A stretch of 64,000 nucleotides of DNA from Pseudonocardia sp. CNS-004 (GCA_001942185.1 MKJV01000145.1:62001-126000); one strand, 5' to 3'; shown: positions 49,383 through 58,666, counted from the stretch's first letter. A program made the numbers and translations. Notes: a model not told the origin generated them from the sequence alone.

Positions 49383-50600
49383 TCAGGAGTTTCGCAGCGG
49401 CCGGAACGCGGCCCGCACCTCGGCGGCGAAGAGCTCCGGCTCCTCCCAGGCAGGGAAGTGGCCGCCGTTGCCGGCCTCGTTGAAGTACGTGAGGCCGGGG
49501 TAGACCGTCTCGACCCAGCTGCGCGGGGCTGCCCAGATCTCGCCGGGGAACGTCGTGAAGCCGACCGGAACCGCGACCGGCGGAGGAACCTGGCCGGCCG
49601 CATGGGCTGCCGCGTTGGCCCGTCCGAACTCCCAGTACCACCGGGCGGCCGAGGCGCCGGTGCCGGTCAGCCAGTACAGCGTGATGTTGTCGACGATGTG
49701 GTCCCGGGTGAGATTGCCCGCTGGCTGCCCGTCGACGAATGCGCGGGAGATCTTGTAGTAGCTGTCCGTGTCGTGGTCGAGCATCCAGCTCGCCAGCCCG
49801 ACGGGTGAGTCCAGCAGGGAGTAGCCGATCGTCTGCGGCCGGGTGGACTGCTCGAGGAAGTAGCCGAAGCCGTCCGTCGTGAACGTGGTGAGCGCGTCGT
49901 GCGCCGCGCGTTCCTGCTCGGACTCGGCCGGCAGCCGGTCCTTGAGACCGAGAGCCCCGGCGAGCAGGTTGACGTGGATGCCGAGCAGCCCCTCGGCCGC
50001 CTGGCGGCCCATCGCGTCCGTCACGGAGGCGCCCACGTCGCCGCCCTGGGCGACGTAGCGCGTGTAGCCGAGGCCACGCATCAGCTCCGCCCACGCGCGT
50101 GCGATGCGGCCGGATTCCCAGCCGAGCTCAGCCGGGTCGCCCGAGAAGCCGTAGCCGGGCAAGGACGGCAGCACCAGGTGGAACGCGTCCTCGGCGGTGC
50201 CGCCGTGTGCGGTCGGGTCGGTCAGCGGGCCGACGGTGTCCAGCAGTTCGATGACCGAGCCGGGCCAGCCGTGCGTCATGATCAGCGGTAACGCGTCGGG
50301 ATGCGGCGACTCCACGTGGATGAAGTGGATCTCGACTCCGTCGATCTCGGTCGTGAACTGCGGCAGCGCGTTCAGCCTCGCCTCGCACGCGCGCCAGTCG
50401 TAATCCGTCGCCCAGTAGCGGGCGAGCTCCTGGACCGTCGCCAGCTGGACGCCCTGCGAGCGATCCGTGACCAGCTCGCCCGACGGCAGGCGCGTCGCTT
50501 CGAGCCGGCGGCGGAGCTCGACGAGCTGCTCCTCCGGGACGTGGACCTCGAACGGGCGGAACGCGGTCTGACCGGCCGCCGGGGCAGTGGTGCTCGTCAT
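49383..50600 (-). CDS. Epoxide hydrolase (EHN-domain alpha/beta hydrolase)
   Basis: A 405-residue protein with the N-terminal epoxide hydrolase domain (FRPFEVHVPEEQLVELRRRL, YWATDYDWRACEARLNAL) and an alpha/beta hydrolase core: MTHGWPGSVIELL (oxyanion motif), nucleophile Asp in AQGGDVGASVTDAMG, and catalytic His in EAGNGGHFPAWEEPEL. It converts epoxides to diols; the natural substrate is unknown. The ATG has a GGAGG site, and it overlaps the stop of an upstream cysteinyl-tRNA synthetase remnant (ATGA). Intact. Confidence 0.93.
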   Translation of the reverse strand: MTSTTAPAAGQTAFRPFEVHVPEEQLVELRRRLEATRLPSGELVTDRSQGVQLATVQELARYWATDYDWRACEARLNALPQFTTEIDGVEIHFIHVESPHPDALPLIMTHGWPGSVIELLDTVGPLTDPTAHGGTAEDAFHLVLPSLPGYGFSGDPAELGWESGRIARAWAELMRGLGYTRYVAQGGDVGASVTDAMGRQAAEGLLGIHVNLLAGALGLKDRLPAESEQERAAHDALTTFTTDGFGYFLEQSTRPQTIGYSLLDSPVGLASWMLDHDTDSYYKISRAFVDGQPAGNLTRDHIVDNITLYWLTGTGASAARWYWEFGRANAAAHAAGQVPPPVAVPVGFTTFPGEIWAAPRSWVETVYPGLTYFNEAGNGGHFPAWEEPELFAAEVRAAFRPLRNS

Positions 50601-50855
50601 GATGACCTCCGGTACGAGAAAAGTTGTTTCCGGACCCACGATCGGGTGCCGCCTGCAGAATCCTCGATCGCGATGCCCCGGCCGTGCAGCTCGTCGCGAA
50701 TGGCATCAGCCTCCGCCTGGGTGTAGGTCTTTGCGTGCCCGACGGCTGAGGTCGTAGACGGTCGGCCCGCACACGAACATTCGCACGACGCCCGGCGTCA
50801 TCGGCTCGAACGGTTGTTCGCGCCGGGCGAGCGTGTTGAACAGCGTGAGAACCAC
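50597..50855 (-). pseudogene. Internally deleted cysteinyl-tRNA synthetase-like remnant
   Basis: From a GTG at 50855 the minus strand encodes a cysteinyl-tRNA synthetase N-terminus (TLFNTLARREQPFEPMTPGV, then RMFVCGPTVYDLS with the zinc-ligand Cys). After a small frame disruption near 50747 it continues VGHAKTYTQ (the HIGH-like region) and jumps directly to the family's C-terminal end (ADAIRDELHGRGIAIED, GGTRSWVRK). The synthetase's whole catalytic middle, several hundred residues, is absent. The last codons overlap the epoxide hydrolase start. It cannot be an active synthetase; it may survive as a leader that couples translation of the hydrolase. Confidence 0.7.
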
Positions 50856-50862
50856 GACACCT

Positions 50863-51129
50863 TCAGGTACTGATGTCGAGCGCGGCGACTCCGCTCATGT
50901 CGAGCCACGTGTGGCCAGGCGTTTGAGCGATCCGCATGACCATCGCCTCACAGGTGGGGCAGCGCACGACCATGCCCGGCGCGTCGGCGTACACGTGGTA
51001 CACCCCCAGCGGGGCTGTCATTCCGCATCCTCCGCATCGGGTCCGTGCGGCGGTGGCGTCGAAGACGAAAACATCCGACAGCCGGCCCGCGGCGGCGTTA
51101 CCGTCGAGTCGTCGGGACTCCGGAGTCAC
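50863..51129 (-). CDS. DUF6510-like small zinc-ribbon protein
   Basis: An 88-residue protein with two CxxC pairs (TRCGGCGM and VRCPTCEA) forming a probable zinc ribbon, and the pattern YHVYADAPGMVVRCPTCEAMV followed by AQTPGHTWLDMSGV. Proteins like this lie beside molybdopterin oxidoreductase and ferredoxin-reductase genes in actinobacteria, as here. GTG start with AAAGGAGCAC upstream; it overlaps the end of the reductase gene by 32 bases. Role unknown, perhaps assembly or electron-transfer support. Confidence 0.78.
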   Translation of the reverse strand: MTPESRRLDGNAAAGRLSDVFVFDATAARTRCGGCGMTAPLGVYHVYADAPGMVVRCPTCEAMVMRIAQTPGHTWLDMSGVAALDIST

Positions 51130-51880
51130 GGCGTGCTCCTTTCACATCCCCGAATCGTTCGATTCGGATGGCGGCCGCTTCGTGACCTGCCTCGACGAGG
51201 CTGTCCGCCACTGCCTCGACGAACGTGGTGGAACCGCAGACGAGGATGCTCGGCCGCCCGTCAGCGGGCCAGACGTGCTCGCGGATGACCCGCGGTGTGA
51301 GCCGGCCGCTCAGGCCCGCCCAACCCGGTGGCTGCTCCCGGGTCAAGGCGATCGTGACGCCGATGCCGCGTTCGGCGTGCTGCTGCAGGCGTTCGCGGCC
51401 GATCACGTCGTCGATGGATCGTGCCGAGTACAGGAGCCGGACCGGCGCGCCCGACCCCGCCGCGGCGTGGTGATCGAGCACCGCCAGGAACGGCGCCACT
51501 CCCGATCCACCAGCCACCAGCTGCAGCGGCGAGTCGAACTCGGCGCGCCACACGAAGTAGCCGCCGATCGGTCCACGCAGCTCCAGCTGGTCGCCGGCCC
51601 GGACCCCGTCGGTGAGATACGGCGAGACCTCGCCGTCGTCGAGCCGTTGCACCACCAGGTCCACGGTGGGGCTCTCTGGTGCCGACGCGATGGAGTAGCT
51701 GCGCTGCGCCTGGTATCCGTCGGGCGCGGTCAGACGGACATCGACGTGCTGTCCAGGCAGGTGTCCGTCCCAGCCGTCGATCTGCAGCGACAACCGGTGG
51801 ACGGCACGGGCCTCTGAGGCGTTCGCGGCGACGGTCGCGAGCCGCCACGTCAGTCGCCGGCGTATCGCTGTTCGCGCCAC
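51098..51880 (-). CDS. FAD-binding ferredoxin reductase-type oxidoreductase
   Basis: A 260-residue flavoprotein with no ferredoxin domain. The FAD-binding motif is RSYSIASAPES (RxYSxxS form), the FAD/NAD region includes GPIGGYFVWR, LVAGGSGVAPFLAVLDH is the NAD-binding GGxGxxP motif, and ILVCGSTTFVEAVADSL follows. GTG at 51880 overlaps the upstream molybdopterin oxidoreductase gene by 31 bases. The pair probably forms an NAD(P)H-linked electron chain to the molybdenum enzyme. Intact. Confidence 0.88.
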   Translation of the reverse strand: MARTAIRRRLTWRLATVAANASEARAVHRLSLQIDGWDGHLPGQHVDVRLTAPDGYQAQRSYSIASAPESPTVDLVVQRLDDGEVSPYLTDGVRAGDQLELRGPIGGYFVWRAEFDSPLQLVAGGSGVAPFLAVLDHHAAAGSGAPVRLLYSARSIDDVIGRERLQQHAERGIGVTIALTREQPPGWAGLSGRLTPRVIREHVWPADGRPSILVCGSTTFVEAVADSLVEAGHEAAAIRIERFGDVKGARRDSGVPTTRR

Positions 51881-52458
51881 GGGTCACCGTAGATGTGATA
51901 GCCCAGCGTCTCCCAGAAGCCGGGTTCCTCGACGCCCGACAGCGCAACGCCACGCACCCACTTCGCGGACTTCCAGAAGTACAGGTGCGGCACGAGCAAC
52001 CGGGCCGGGCCGCCGTGCTGCGCCTCCAGCTGCTCACCGTCGTACCGATCGACGATCCAGGCGCTGCCCCCGGTGACGTCCTCGAGCGGGAGGTTCGTCG
52101 TGTAGCCGCCGTCGCAGAAGGCCGACAGGTAGTCCGCGGAGGTCTCGACGCGATCGAGCAGGGTGTCGAGGGAGACACCGCTCCACGTCGTGCCGAACTT
52201 CGACCACTTCGTCACGCAGTGGATGTCGACGGTGACGTCTTCGTGCGGCAGATCCTGGAACTCCTGCCACGTCAGCCGCTCGGGCTCGTCGACCTCGCCG
52301 CTGATCGTGAAGTCCCAGTCCGCCAGGGCGGTGCGCGGCGTCGGGCCGGCGGACAGCACCGGGAAGCCGTCTCCGATGTCGTACTGCCCCGGCGGCAGCA
52401 GCCCCGTGCCCTCCCGGGCCTCGGGCCGGCCGACGAATCCCCGCGAGACGAATCCCAT
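51850..52458 (-). CDS. Molybdopterin-dependent oxidoreductase (sulfite oxidase/MsrP-like)
   Basis: A 202-residue protein with the sulfite-oxidase-type molybdopterin domain. The molybdenum-ligand Cys is in VDIHCVTKWSKFGTTWSGV, and GYTTNLPLEDVTGGSAW and HGGPARLLVPHLYFWKSAKW are family hallmarks. There is no obvious signal peptide, so it may be cytoplasmic, unlike exported MsrP. It is first in a three-gene set with the flavin reductase and DUF6510 protein. Substrate unknown. Confidence 0.9.
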   Translation of the reverse strand: MGFVSRGFVGRPEAREGTGLLPPGQYDIGDGFPVLSAGPTPRTALADWDFTISGEVDEPERLTWQEFQDLPHEDVTVDIHCVTKWSKFGTTWSGVSLDTLLDRVETSADYLSAFCDGGYTTNLPLEDVTGGSAWIVDRYDGEQLEAQHGGPARLLVPHLYFWKSAKWVRGVALSGVEEPGFWETLGYHIYGDPWREQRYAGD

Positions 52459-52851
52459 TGCTCCCCCCTGATTCGACGAGCTCCCACCGTGCGACGCGCC
52501 AGTGTCCTCGTCAGGCGACCCAGCACCAACCAGTGAGAGTCGCCGGTGGCCTCATCCAGCTGCACCGGTTGGCGCCGTCGGGTGACACACGTCCGCGACG
52601 GCGCATCCGCCAGGCGGCCCCGGGCCGATGCCGGTGGGTAGCCCCTGATGGCTCAGCCACCCCGCGGAATGAGGCAGGTCGCGCGCCAGCCCGATGCCCC
52701 GACTGCACTGTCCGGGTGTTCCTTCGGTGTCGCAGTGGAGGTTCGGCCACCCGGCGGTTCGTGGTTGGGTCCTCTGACCGACGACGGCACGAGACGACCC
52801 GGCGGAGACTGACGTCGGCACCGCCTCAGGCGCGGCGGAGGGGGGATGGGA
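52459..52851. other. Non-coding gap upstream of the molybdopterin gene
   Basis: About 390 bases with no recognisable gene on either strand. It should contain the promoter of the molybdopterin oxidoreductase operon and, at its right end, the GGAGGGGGG site of the NDH-2 remnant. No strong repeats seen. Confidence 0.5.
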
Positions 52852-53086
52852 TGGCCCGGCCGAGGATCGTCATCGTCGGCGCCGGATTCGCCGGCTACCA
52901 CGCCGCCCGCACCCTGACCCGGCTGTCGCGCGGGCGCGCCGACATCGCGTTGGTCAACCCCATGGACTACTTCCTGTACTGCCGCTGCTGCCCGAGGTCG
53001 CCGCCGCCGTGCTCGACCCGCGCCGTGTGACGGTCTCCCCGCCCGAGACCCTGCCCGTCAGGGGGCGAGCGGCCGCGGGCGGCTGA
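52852..53086 (+). pseudogene. Truncated type II NADH dehydrogenase (N-terminal fragment)
   Basis: After a strong ribosome site an ATG opens RIVIVGAGFAGYHAARTL, the FAD-binding GxGxxG of NDH-2-type enzymes. With one base restored near 52981 it continues NPMDYFLYLPLLPEVAAAVL, then DPRRVTVS. Similarity to the family ends around 53045, and the frame stops at 53086, overlapping the end of the convergent HTH-GAF gene. The remaining roughly 350 residues are missing, so this is a true truncation, not just a frameshift. Confidence 0.8.
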
Positions 53087-53755
53087 GGGCCGCGATCGCT
53101 TCCAGGCGCTGCTCCAGCTCGACGGTTCGGCGCTCGCAGGCCACCAGCATCCCGAGGACGTCGCCGAACGCCTCCACGACGCGGACCTCGGGCGCGAGCA
53201 GGTCCCGGCGGCTCACGACGAACAGCACGCCGAGCGCGGCGCCGTCCCGGTGCACGGCGCCGCGACCCCGTGACCGGTCGAGCGCGGCTCCGGGAACGCG
53301 GCCTCGGCGGGATCGAACAGGGACGGGCGCCGGGTGCCGAGGGCCTGCGCGACCGGCGCGGGCGGGGCCGCTGCGGACAGGCGTTCGGCCAGCCATCGCG
53401 GCACCCCGAACGCCGCCGTGAAGCGCGGCTCCCCGGCACTCATGAGGTAGAGGCCCGCGCTGTCGGCCTCCAGCGCCTGGGCGAGCGGGCGTAGCGCCGC
53501 CCGGGCCGTCGCGGCGATCGTGACCGTGTCCGGCGGCGCGGGAGGCTCCTCGGGTGCGCTGCCGTCGCCCCAGGCCGGTGCCCCGCCCGCCCGCTGCGCG
53601 TACCGGCGCAGCTCGGCGGGGTCGTAGCGGCGATGCCCGCCGGGCGTGCGCACCGCGGTCAGCAGGCCCGCCTCCTCGGCGGCGAGGAGCGTGGTGCGGG
53701 AGAGGCCGAGCACGCGGCTCGCCTCGCCCACGGTCAGCCGGCGTTCGATCCCCAC
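53058..53755 (-). CDS. MerR-like HTH regulator with GAF-like sensor, one frameshift
   Basis: A protein of about 232 residues. Residues 5-50 are an excisionase/MerR-type helix-turn-helix (LTVGEASRVLGLSRTTLLAA, then TPGGHRRYDPAELRRYA). The rest resembles a GAF sensor domain (LAQALEADSAGLYLMSAGEPRF, AAVHRDGAALGVLFVVS). GTG at 53755 has GGAGG six bases upstream; ATG 53761 touches that site. One missing base near 53262 shifts the last third. It lies divergent from the SDR genes and probably regulates them. Confidence 0.8.
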
Positions 53756-53901
53756 GCCCATCCTCCGATCCGTCCGAGTCGATCCGAGACGATTTGAGTC
53801 GTCACTCGATCGAGTGGTACACCTCACATGGCGGGCGGTCAACGGCGGCGCCCGCCTTCTTTTCTGGACGAGTTCGGACGGTTCCGCCGGTTTGGGCGGG
53901 G

Positions 53902-54734
53902 GTGACCGTGCTCGATCCGCGCAGCGCAGCGGTTCCCGACCTCACCGGGCAGGTCGCGCTCGTCACCGGAGCCGCCCGGGGCCAGGGCCGTTCCCACTGC
54001 CTCGCGCTCGCCGGGTGCGGGGCCGACATCGCCGCCCTCGACGTCTGCGCCGACCTGGACGTCCCGAACTACCCGCTCGCCACCCGGGCCGAGCTCGACG
54101 AGGTGTTGGCGGAGGTCGAGGGGATGGACCGCAGGGCGCTGCCGCTCGTGGCGGACGTGCGGGACGCCGGAGCCGTACGGGCGTCCGTGGCCGCGGTCGA
54201 GGAGGTCTTCGGCCGGCTCGACGTGCTCGTCAACAACGCGGCGGTCGTGACGAGCGCGCCGTTCTGGGAGCTGTCCGAGGCGCAGTGGACGGCCGTGGTG
54301 GACACCAACCTGTCGGGGGTCTGGCGCACCACCGCCGCGGCTGCCGGGCTCCTGCGCCGCTCGCCGCGCGGCCGCATCGTCAACATCGCCTCCACCGGCG
54401 GCATTCGCGCGCTGCCGGAGTTCGCGCACTACGTGGCCGCCAAGCACGGCGTCGTCGGGCTCACCAGGCGATGGCGATCGAGCTGGCCGACGCGCGCGTC
54501 ACGGTCAACGCGATCCTGCCCGGCGCCGTCGACTCGCCCATGCTCGCCGGGCTGGCCGACGAGCTGGGGCTCACGCCGGCGGACGTGCACAAGCGCTGGC
54601 TGCACGACCAGCTCCTGGTGGAAGTGATCACGCCCGACGAGGTCACCGGGGCGCTGCTGTGGCTGCTGAGCGACGCGGCCCGGCACGTCACCGGCCACTG
54701 CCTCGCGGTCGACGGAGGCGCATTGGCCCGTTAG
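53902..54734 (+). CDS. Mycofactocin-type SDR family oxidoreductase, one frameshift
   Basis: A short-chain dehydrogenase of about 277 residues. The glycine motif reads ALVTGAARGQGRSH, the form seen in mycofactocin-dependent SDRs that keep NAD tightly bound, and an insert (YPLATRAELDEVLAEVEGMD) follows as in that group. Active-site residues are in NIASTGG and HYVAAKHGVVGL (YxxxK). One missing C near 54466 displaces the C-terminus; restoring it gives LTQAMAIELADARVTVNAI. GTG start after a G-rich site. Substrate probably an alcohol or carbonyl; unknown. Confidence 0.88.
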
Positions 54735-54783
54735 TGCTCGCAGATGTGATGGGCAGGTTCGACCGGTCAGGGAGGAGAGTCAC

Positions 54784-55593
54784 ATGGCAGGACGCCTGGA
54801 TGGCAAGGTCGCGCTGGTCTCGGGGGCAGCACGGGGGCAGGGGCGGTCCCACGCGGTCCGGCTGGCGCAGGAGGGCGCGGACGTCATCGCCTTCGACGTG
54901 TGCCGGCAGATGGGCACCGTGCCCTATCCGATGGCCACCCCGGAAGACCTCGCGGAGACCGTCAAGCTCATCGAGGACCTCGACCGGCGCATCGTCGCCC
55001 GCGAGGCCGACGTGCGCGACACCGCGGCCGTGCAGGCCGTGGTCGAGGAGGGCGTGCGGGAGTTCGGCCGGCTCGACGTCGTGTGCGCCAACGCCGGCAT
55101 CGTCACGTTCGCGGAGAACGCCTGGTCGCTGACCGACGAGCAGTGGGACGAGATGCTCGCGGTGAACCTCACCGGCGTGTGGAAGACGGTGCGCGCCGCG
55201 GTACCGGCGATGATCGACGCGGGCAACGGCGGGTGCATCGTGCTCACCAGCTCGACGGCCGGTGTGAAGGGCATGGCCGGGATCGGCCACTACGTCTCGG
55301 CGAAGCACGGGGTGGTGGGGTTGATGCGCACGCTCGCCGTGGAGCTCGCCCAGCACTCGATCCGCGTCAACACCGTGCACCCGACCGGTGTCAACACGCC
55401 GATGGTGATCAACGACTTCACGGCGCAGTTCACGGCGACCGACAGCGGCCAGTCCAACATGCAGAACCTGCTGCCGGTCGAGATGGTCGAGGCCGTGGAC
55501 ATCTCGAACGCCATCGCGTGGCTCGCCTCCGACGAGGCCCGCTACGTCACCGGCGTGTCGCTGCCGGTCGACGCGGGGATGCTGCAGAGGTGA
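54784..55593 (+). CDS. Mycofactocin-type SDR family oxidoreductase
   Basis: A 269-residue SDR closely related to the preceding one: LVSGAARGQGRSHAVRLAQE, the insert YPMATPEDLAETVKLIEDLD, VCANAGIV, LTSSTAGVKGMAGIGHYVSA with the YxxxK Tyr and Lys, and YVTGVSLPVDAGMLQR at the end. A clear GGAGAG site precedes the ATG, and its stop overlaps the GTG of the MoxR gene. Intact. Duplication of this enzyme type suggests successive oxidation steps. Confidence 0.93.
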   Translation: MAGRLDGKVALVSGAARGQGRSHAVRLAQEGADVIAFDVCRQMGTVPYPMATPEDLAETVKLIEDLDRRIVAREADVRDTAAVQAVVEEGVREFGRLDVVCANAGIVTFAENAWSLTDEQWDEMLAVNLTGVWKTVRAAVPAMIDAGNGGCIVLTSSTAGVKGMAGIGHYVSAKHGVVGLMRTLAVELAQHSIRVNTVHPTGVNTPMVINDFTAQFTATDSGQSNMQNLLPVEMVEAVDISNAIAWLASDEARYVTGVSLPVDAGMLQR

Positions 55594-56486
55594 CGGACGC
55601 GCCGGCGCGGCGCCGGGACGAGATCGCCGCGGGGATCGTCGGCAGGCACCGCGAGCTCGACCTCGTGCTCGCCGCCGTGTCGGCCGGCCGGGACATCCTG
55701 CTCGAAGGCCCGCCCGGCACGTCGAAGTCGACGATCCTGCGCGCGATCACGGCGAGCTGGGACGTGCCGTTCGTGCTCGTGGAGGGCAACGCCGAGCTGA
55801 CGCCGGCCAGGCTGGTCGGCCACCACAACCCGGCGAGGGTGCTGCGGGAGGACTACTCGGAGGACAACTTCGTGCCGGGCCCGCTGGTGTCGGCGATGCG
55901 GGCGGGCGGGTTCCTGTACATCGAGGAGCTCAACCGCGCACCGGAGGACACCCTGAACGTGCTGCTCGCGGCGATGGCCGAGCGGGAGGTCGAGGTGCCG
56001 CGGGTCGGCACGATCGCGGCGCTGCCCACGTTCCGGGTGCTGGGGTCGATGAACCCGTTCGACGACGTCGGCACGGCGCGGATCTCCGACTCGGTCTACG
56101 ACCGCTGGTGCCGCCTCGCCGTCGGCTACCAGGACGAACCCGAGGAGCGGGACATCGTCGTGGCGCGCACCGGGAGCGCCGACGCGTCGCTGGTCGCCGA
56201 CGCGGTGGCGATGACCAGGGCGACCCGGGGCCACCCGGAACTGCGGCGGGGGTCCAGCGTGCGCGGGGCCATCGACCTGGTTGCGGTGGGCGCGGAGCTC
56301 GCCCGACTGGGGAGCTACGCCGACGACCGGCCGCGGCTGGTGCTCGACGCCGCCCTGCTCGCGCTGTCCGCCCGGATCGCGGTGGACGAGACGAACGACG
56401 CCACGCCGGAGGAGGTGATCACCCGCATCTGGGAGGACCGTTTTTTCTCGCGCCCCGGCGTGCGGCGCCGGGTGTCCTCCGGGTAG
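55590..56486 (+). CDS. MoxR-type AAA+ ATPase
   Basis: An AAA+ ATPase of about 298 residues. Walker A GPPGTSKST, Walker B FLYIEELNRAPEDTLN, sensor region LGSMNPFDDVGTARISDSVYDRW, typical of MoxR chaperones that act with von Willebrand A proteins on metalloenzymes. GTG start inside the upstream SDR stop. The downstream VWA frame has no start codon of its own and is offset as by one lost base, so ATPase and VWA may be one BchD/ChlD-like protein. Confidence 0.88.
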   Translation: MTDAPARRRDEIAAGIVGRHRELDLVLAAVSAGRDILLEGPPGTSKSTILRAITASWDVPFVLVEGNAELTPARLVGHHNPARVLREDYSEDNFVPGPLVSAMRAGGFLYIEELNRAPEDTLNVLLAAMAEREVEVPRVGTIAALPTFRVLGSMNPFDDVGTARISDSVYDRWCRLAVGYQDEPEERDIVVARTGSADASLVADAVAMTRATRGHPELRRGSSVRGAIDLVAVGAELARLGSYADDRPRLVLDAALLALSARIAVDETNDATPEEVITRIWEDRFFSRPGVRRRVSSG

Positions 56487-57476
56487 AGGTCGAGAACGCC
56501 GTCCGGCTGCCGGGCTCAGGGGCCCGGGACGGTCCGGCCGGGCTCGCCCCGCTGCGCCGCCGGCCCAAGCAGCTCACGGCGGCGCCCGCGCTGTTCCACT
56601 CCGGGGCAGGCACGCCACTGGTGCGGCACAGCGCCGCCGAGCGCGGCACCGGGGAGGCCACCGGCCCGACGGGCGGGCAGGGTGTGCTCCTCACCGGCCA
56701 GCCCGCCGTGCTGCGCGACGCCGGCGAGCTGTTCGAGAACAGCGTCCCGGACCGCGAGGTCGCGGCGATGGCCCAGCGGATCGCGCGGCGCCTCGCGCTG
56801 CGCCGGAGGCCGCGGGCACGCAGCGGCGAGCGCGGGGTAGGCGGGATCGCCTCCGTGCCGTACCGCTACCGCAGCGACGACATCGACCTGGACCGCACCA
56901 TCGAAGTGCTCACCGAGCGCCCCCGTACCCGAGGACACCGACATCGTGGTGCGCGAACGCATGCACGCCCGCCGCGACGTCGTGCTCGTCGTGGACGTGT
57001 CCGGCTCGATGAAGGGCGAGAAGGTGCGGGTGGCCGCGGCCACGGTGGCGGCCCTGTCCGCGGAGGTCACGGCGCGCGGTGACCGGCTCGCGCTCGTGGC
57101 GTTCTGGTCGGATGCGGCACTGCTCAAACCCTTCGACGCCCACGTGCCGGCCGGGCCCCTGCTCGACCAGCTGCTGCGGATCCCCGCACGCGGCCTGACG
57201 AACGTCGGGTTCGCGCTCGCGGTGGCCCACGCCGAGCTCGGGCGCTCACCGGCCCGCCACCGCACCGCGGTGCTGCTCTCCGACGCCGTGCACAACGCGG
57301 GCCCGGACCCGCGTGCCGTCGCCCGCCGCTTCCCGCGGCTGCACGTCCTCCTCGAGACCGACGGCGAGCACGACGCCCCGCTCGGCGCCGACCTCGCCCG
57401 GCTGGGCCGCGGCCGCCTCGCCCCGGTGGCGACCCACCGTGACGTCGCCCCCGCCCTCAACCGGCTGTTGGGGTGA
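56487..57476 (+). CDS. VWA-domain protein (possibly the C-terminal half of the MoxR-type protein)
   Basis: The C-terminal 170 residues are a von Willebrand factor A domain with an intact MIDAS, VLVVDVSGSMKGEKV, and LTNVGFALAVAHAEL. The preceding 145 residues (VENAVRLPGSGARDGPAGLA, RYRSDDIDLDRTIEVL) are read in another frame, joined by removing one C from a five-C run near 56923. No ATG/GTG opens the first part; restoring one base near 56482 would continue the MoxR frame straight into it. Probably works with the ATPase to remodel or load a partner enzyme. Confidence 0.75.
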
Positions 57477-57587
57477 AGAGCCGATCGGTGAACCGATTCA
57501 ATCACGGTTACCGATCTCCGAGGGTGATGAGTTGGCTGCGGCGGGTGCGGTGACCTAACGTCACGCTGTTCGGCGACGGAGGCGGCG

Positions 57588-58666
57588 ATGGTTGCAGTGG
57601 GCGCGGGTGCCACGCCAGACGATTCCCGCCGGCGGTGGCGTCGGGGCCGCAGCGGCGCGGAGTCCATGGCCGACCTGGCGGAGGCCCGGCGGGTCGCGGC
57701 GGACGTGGCGGGCGGGCTCGACGGCCCGGATGCCGCCTCGGCCGCGCGCGGCCTGCGGCGCTGCTCAGCGCCGATGCGGTGGGCCTCGGCGGGCTGCGGG
57801 GCGCACTCGCGTGGTCGGGCCGCCCGCCGGCGGGCGTGGACGCACTCGCCGAAGCCGTGCTGCGCACCGACGCCAGGGCCGCCGCGCGGGGGACCGTCGC
57901 GCTCCCGGTACACGCGCGCGACGAGCTGGCAGGGGTGGTCGTGGTGGCCGGGGCGGTGGCGCCGGCCGCGGTGCGCGAGGCGGCGCTCTGGGTCGGGGAA
58001 GCCCTCGAACGGGCCCGGTTGGAGGAGTCAGCCGCGGTGGCCGAGCAGGCCGAGCTGCGCGCGCTGCGCGCCGAGATCTCCCCGCACTTCGTCTACAACA
58101 GCCTCACCGCGATCGCGTCGTTCGTGAAGTCCGACCCGGAGCGGGCCCGCGACCTCATGCTCGACTTCGCCGAGTACACCCGGCACAGCCTCGCCCGCCA
58201 CGGCGACTACACCACGGTGGCGGGCGAGTTCCGGGCGATCGAGGCGTACCTGGCGCTTGCCAGGGCGGTGCTCGGGGAACGCTTGACGGTGCAGGTGCGC
58301 ATCGCCCCCGAGATCCTTCCCGTCGCGCTGCCCTACCTCGCGCTCCAGCCGCTCGTGGAGAATGCCGTCCGCCACGGCGTGGAACTGCCGGGCGGCAGCG
58401 GCCTGGTGCAGGTCAGCGGCGAGGCCGACGGCACCGAATGCCTGATCGCCGTGGAGGACGACGGGCCCGGCATGGACCCGGATTACGCCGCTGCGGTGCT
58501 TGCCGGTGAGACATCCCCGGGAAGTATGGGACTGGTGAACGTCGATCGGAGGCTACGAACGGTGTTCGGCCCTGGCTACGGTCTCGTGATCGAGACGGGG
58601 GAGGGCGCAGGCACCCGGGTGCTGCTGCGGCTGCCGCGCTTCCAACCCGGGGTGGTGGTGGGATGA
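57588..58666 (+). CDS. LytS-family sensor histidine kinase, one frameshift
   Basis: A kinase of about 359 residues. A GAF-like sensor (about residues 50-160) precedes a HisKA_7TM/His_kinase domain with the LytS-type H-box EISPHFVYNSLTAIASFV and a HATPase domain (LVENAVRHGVELPGGSG, VEDDGPGMD, GSMGLVNVDRRLRTVFG). No membrane helices are evident, so it may be cytoplasmic. One missing base near 57765 splits the N-terminus; restored sequence reads GLRRLLSADAVGLGG. GGAGG precedes the ATG at 57588. It overlaps its response-regulator gene. Confidence 0.9.
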
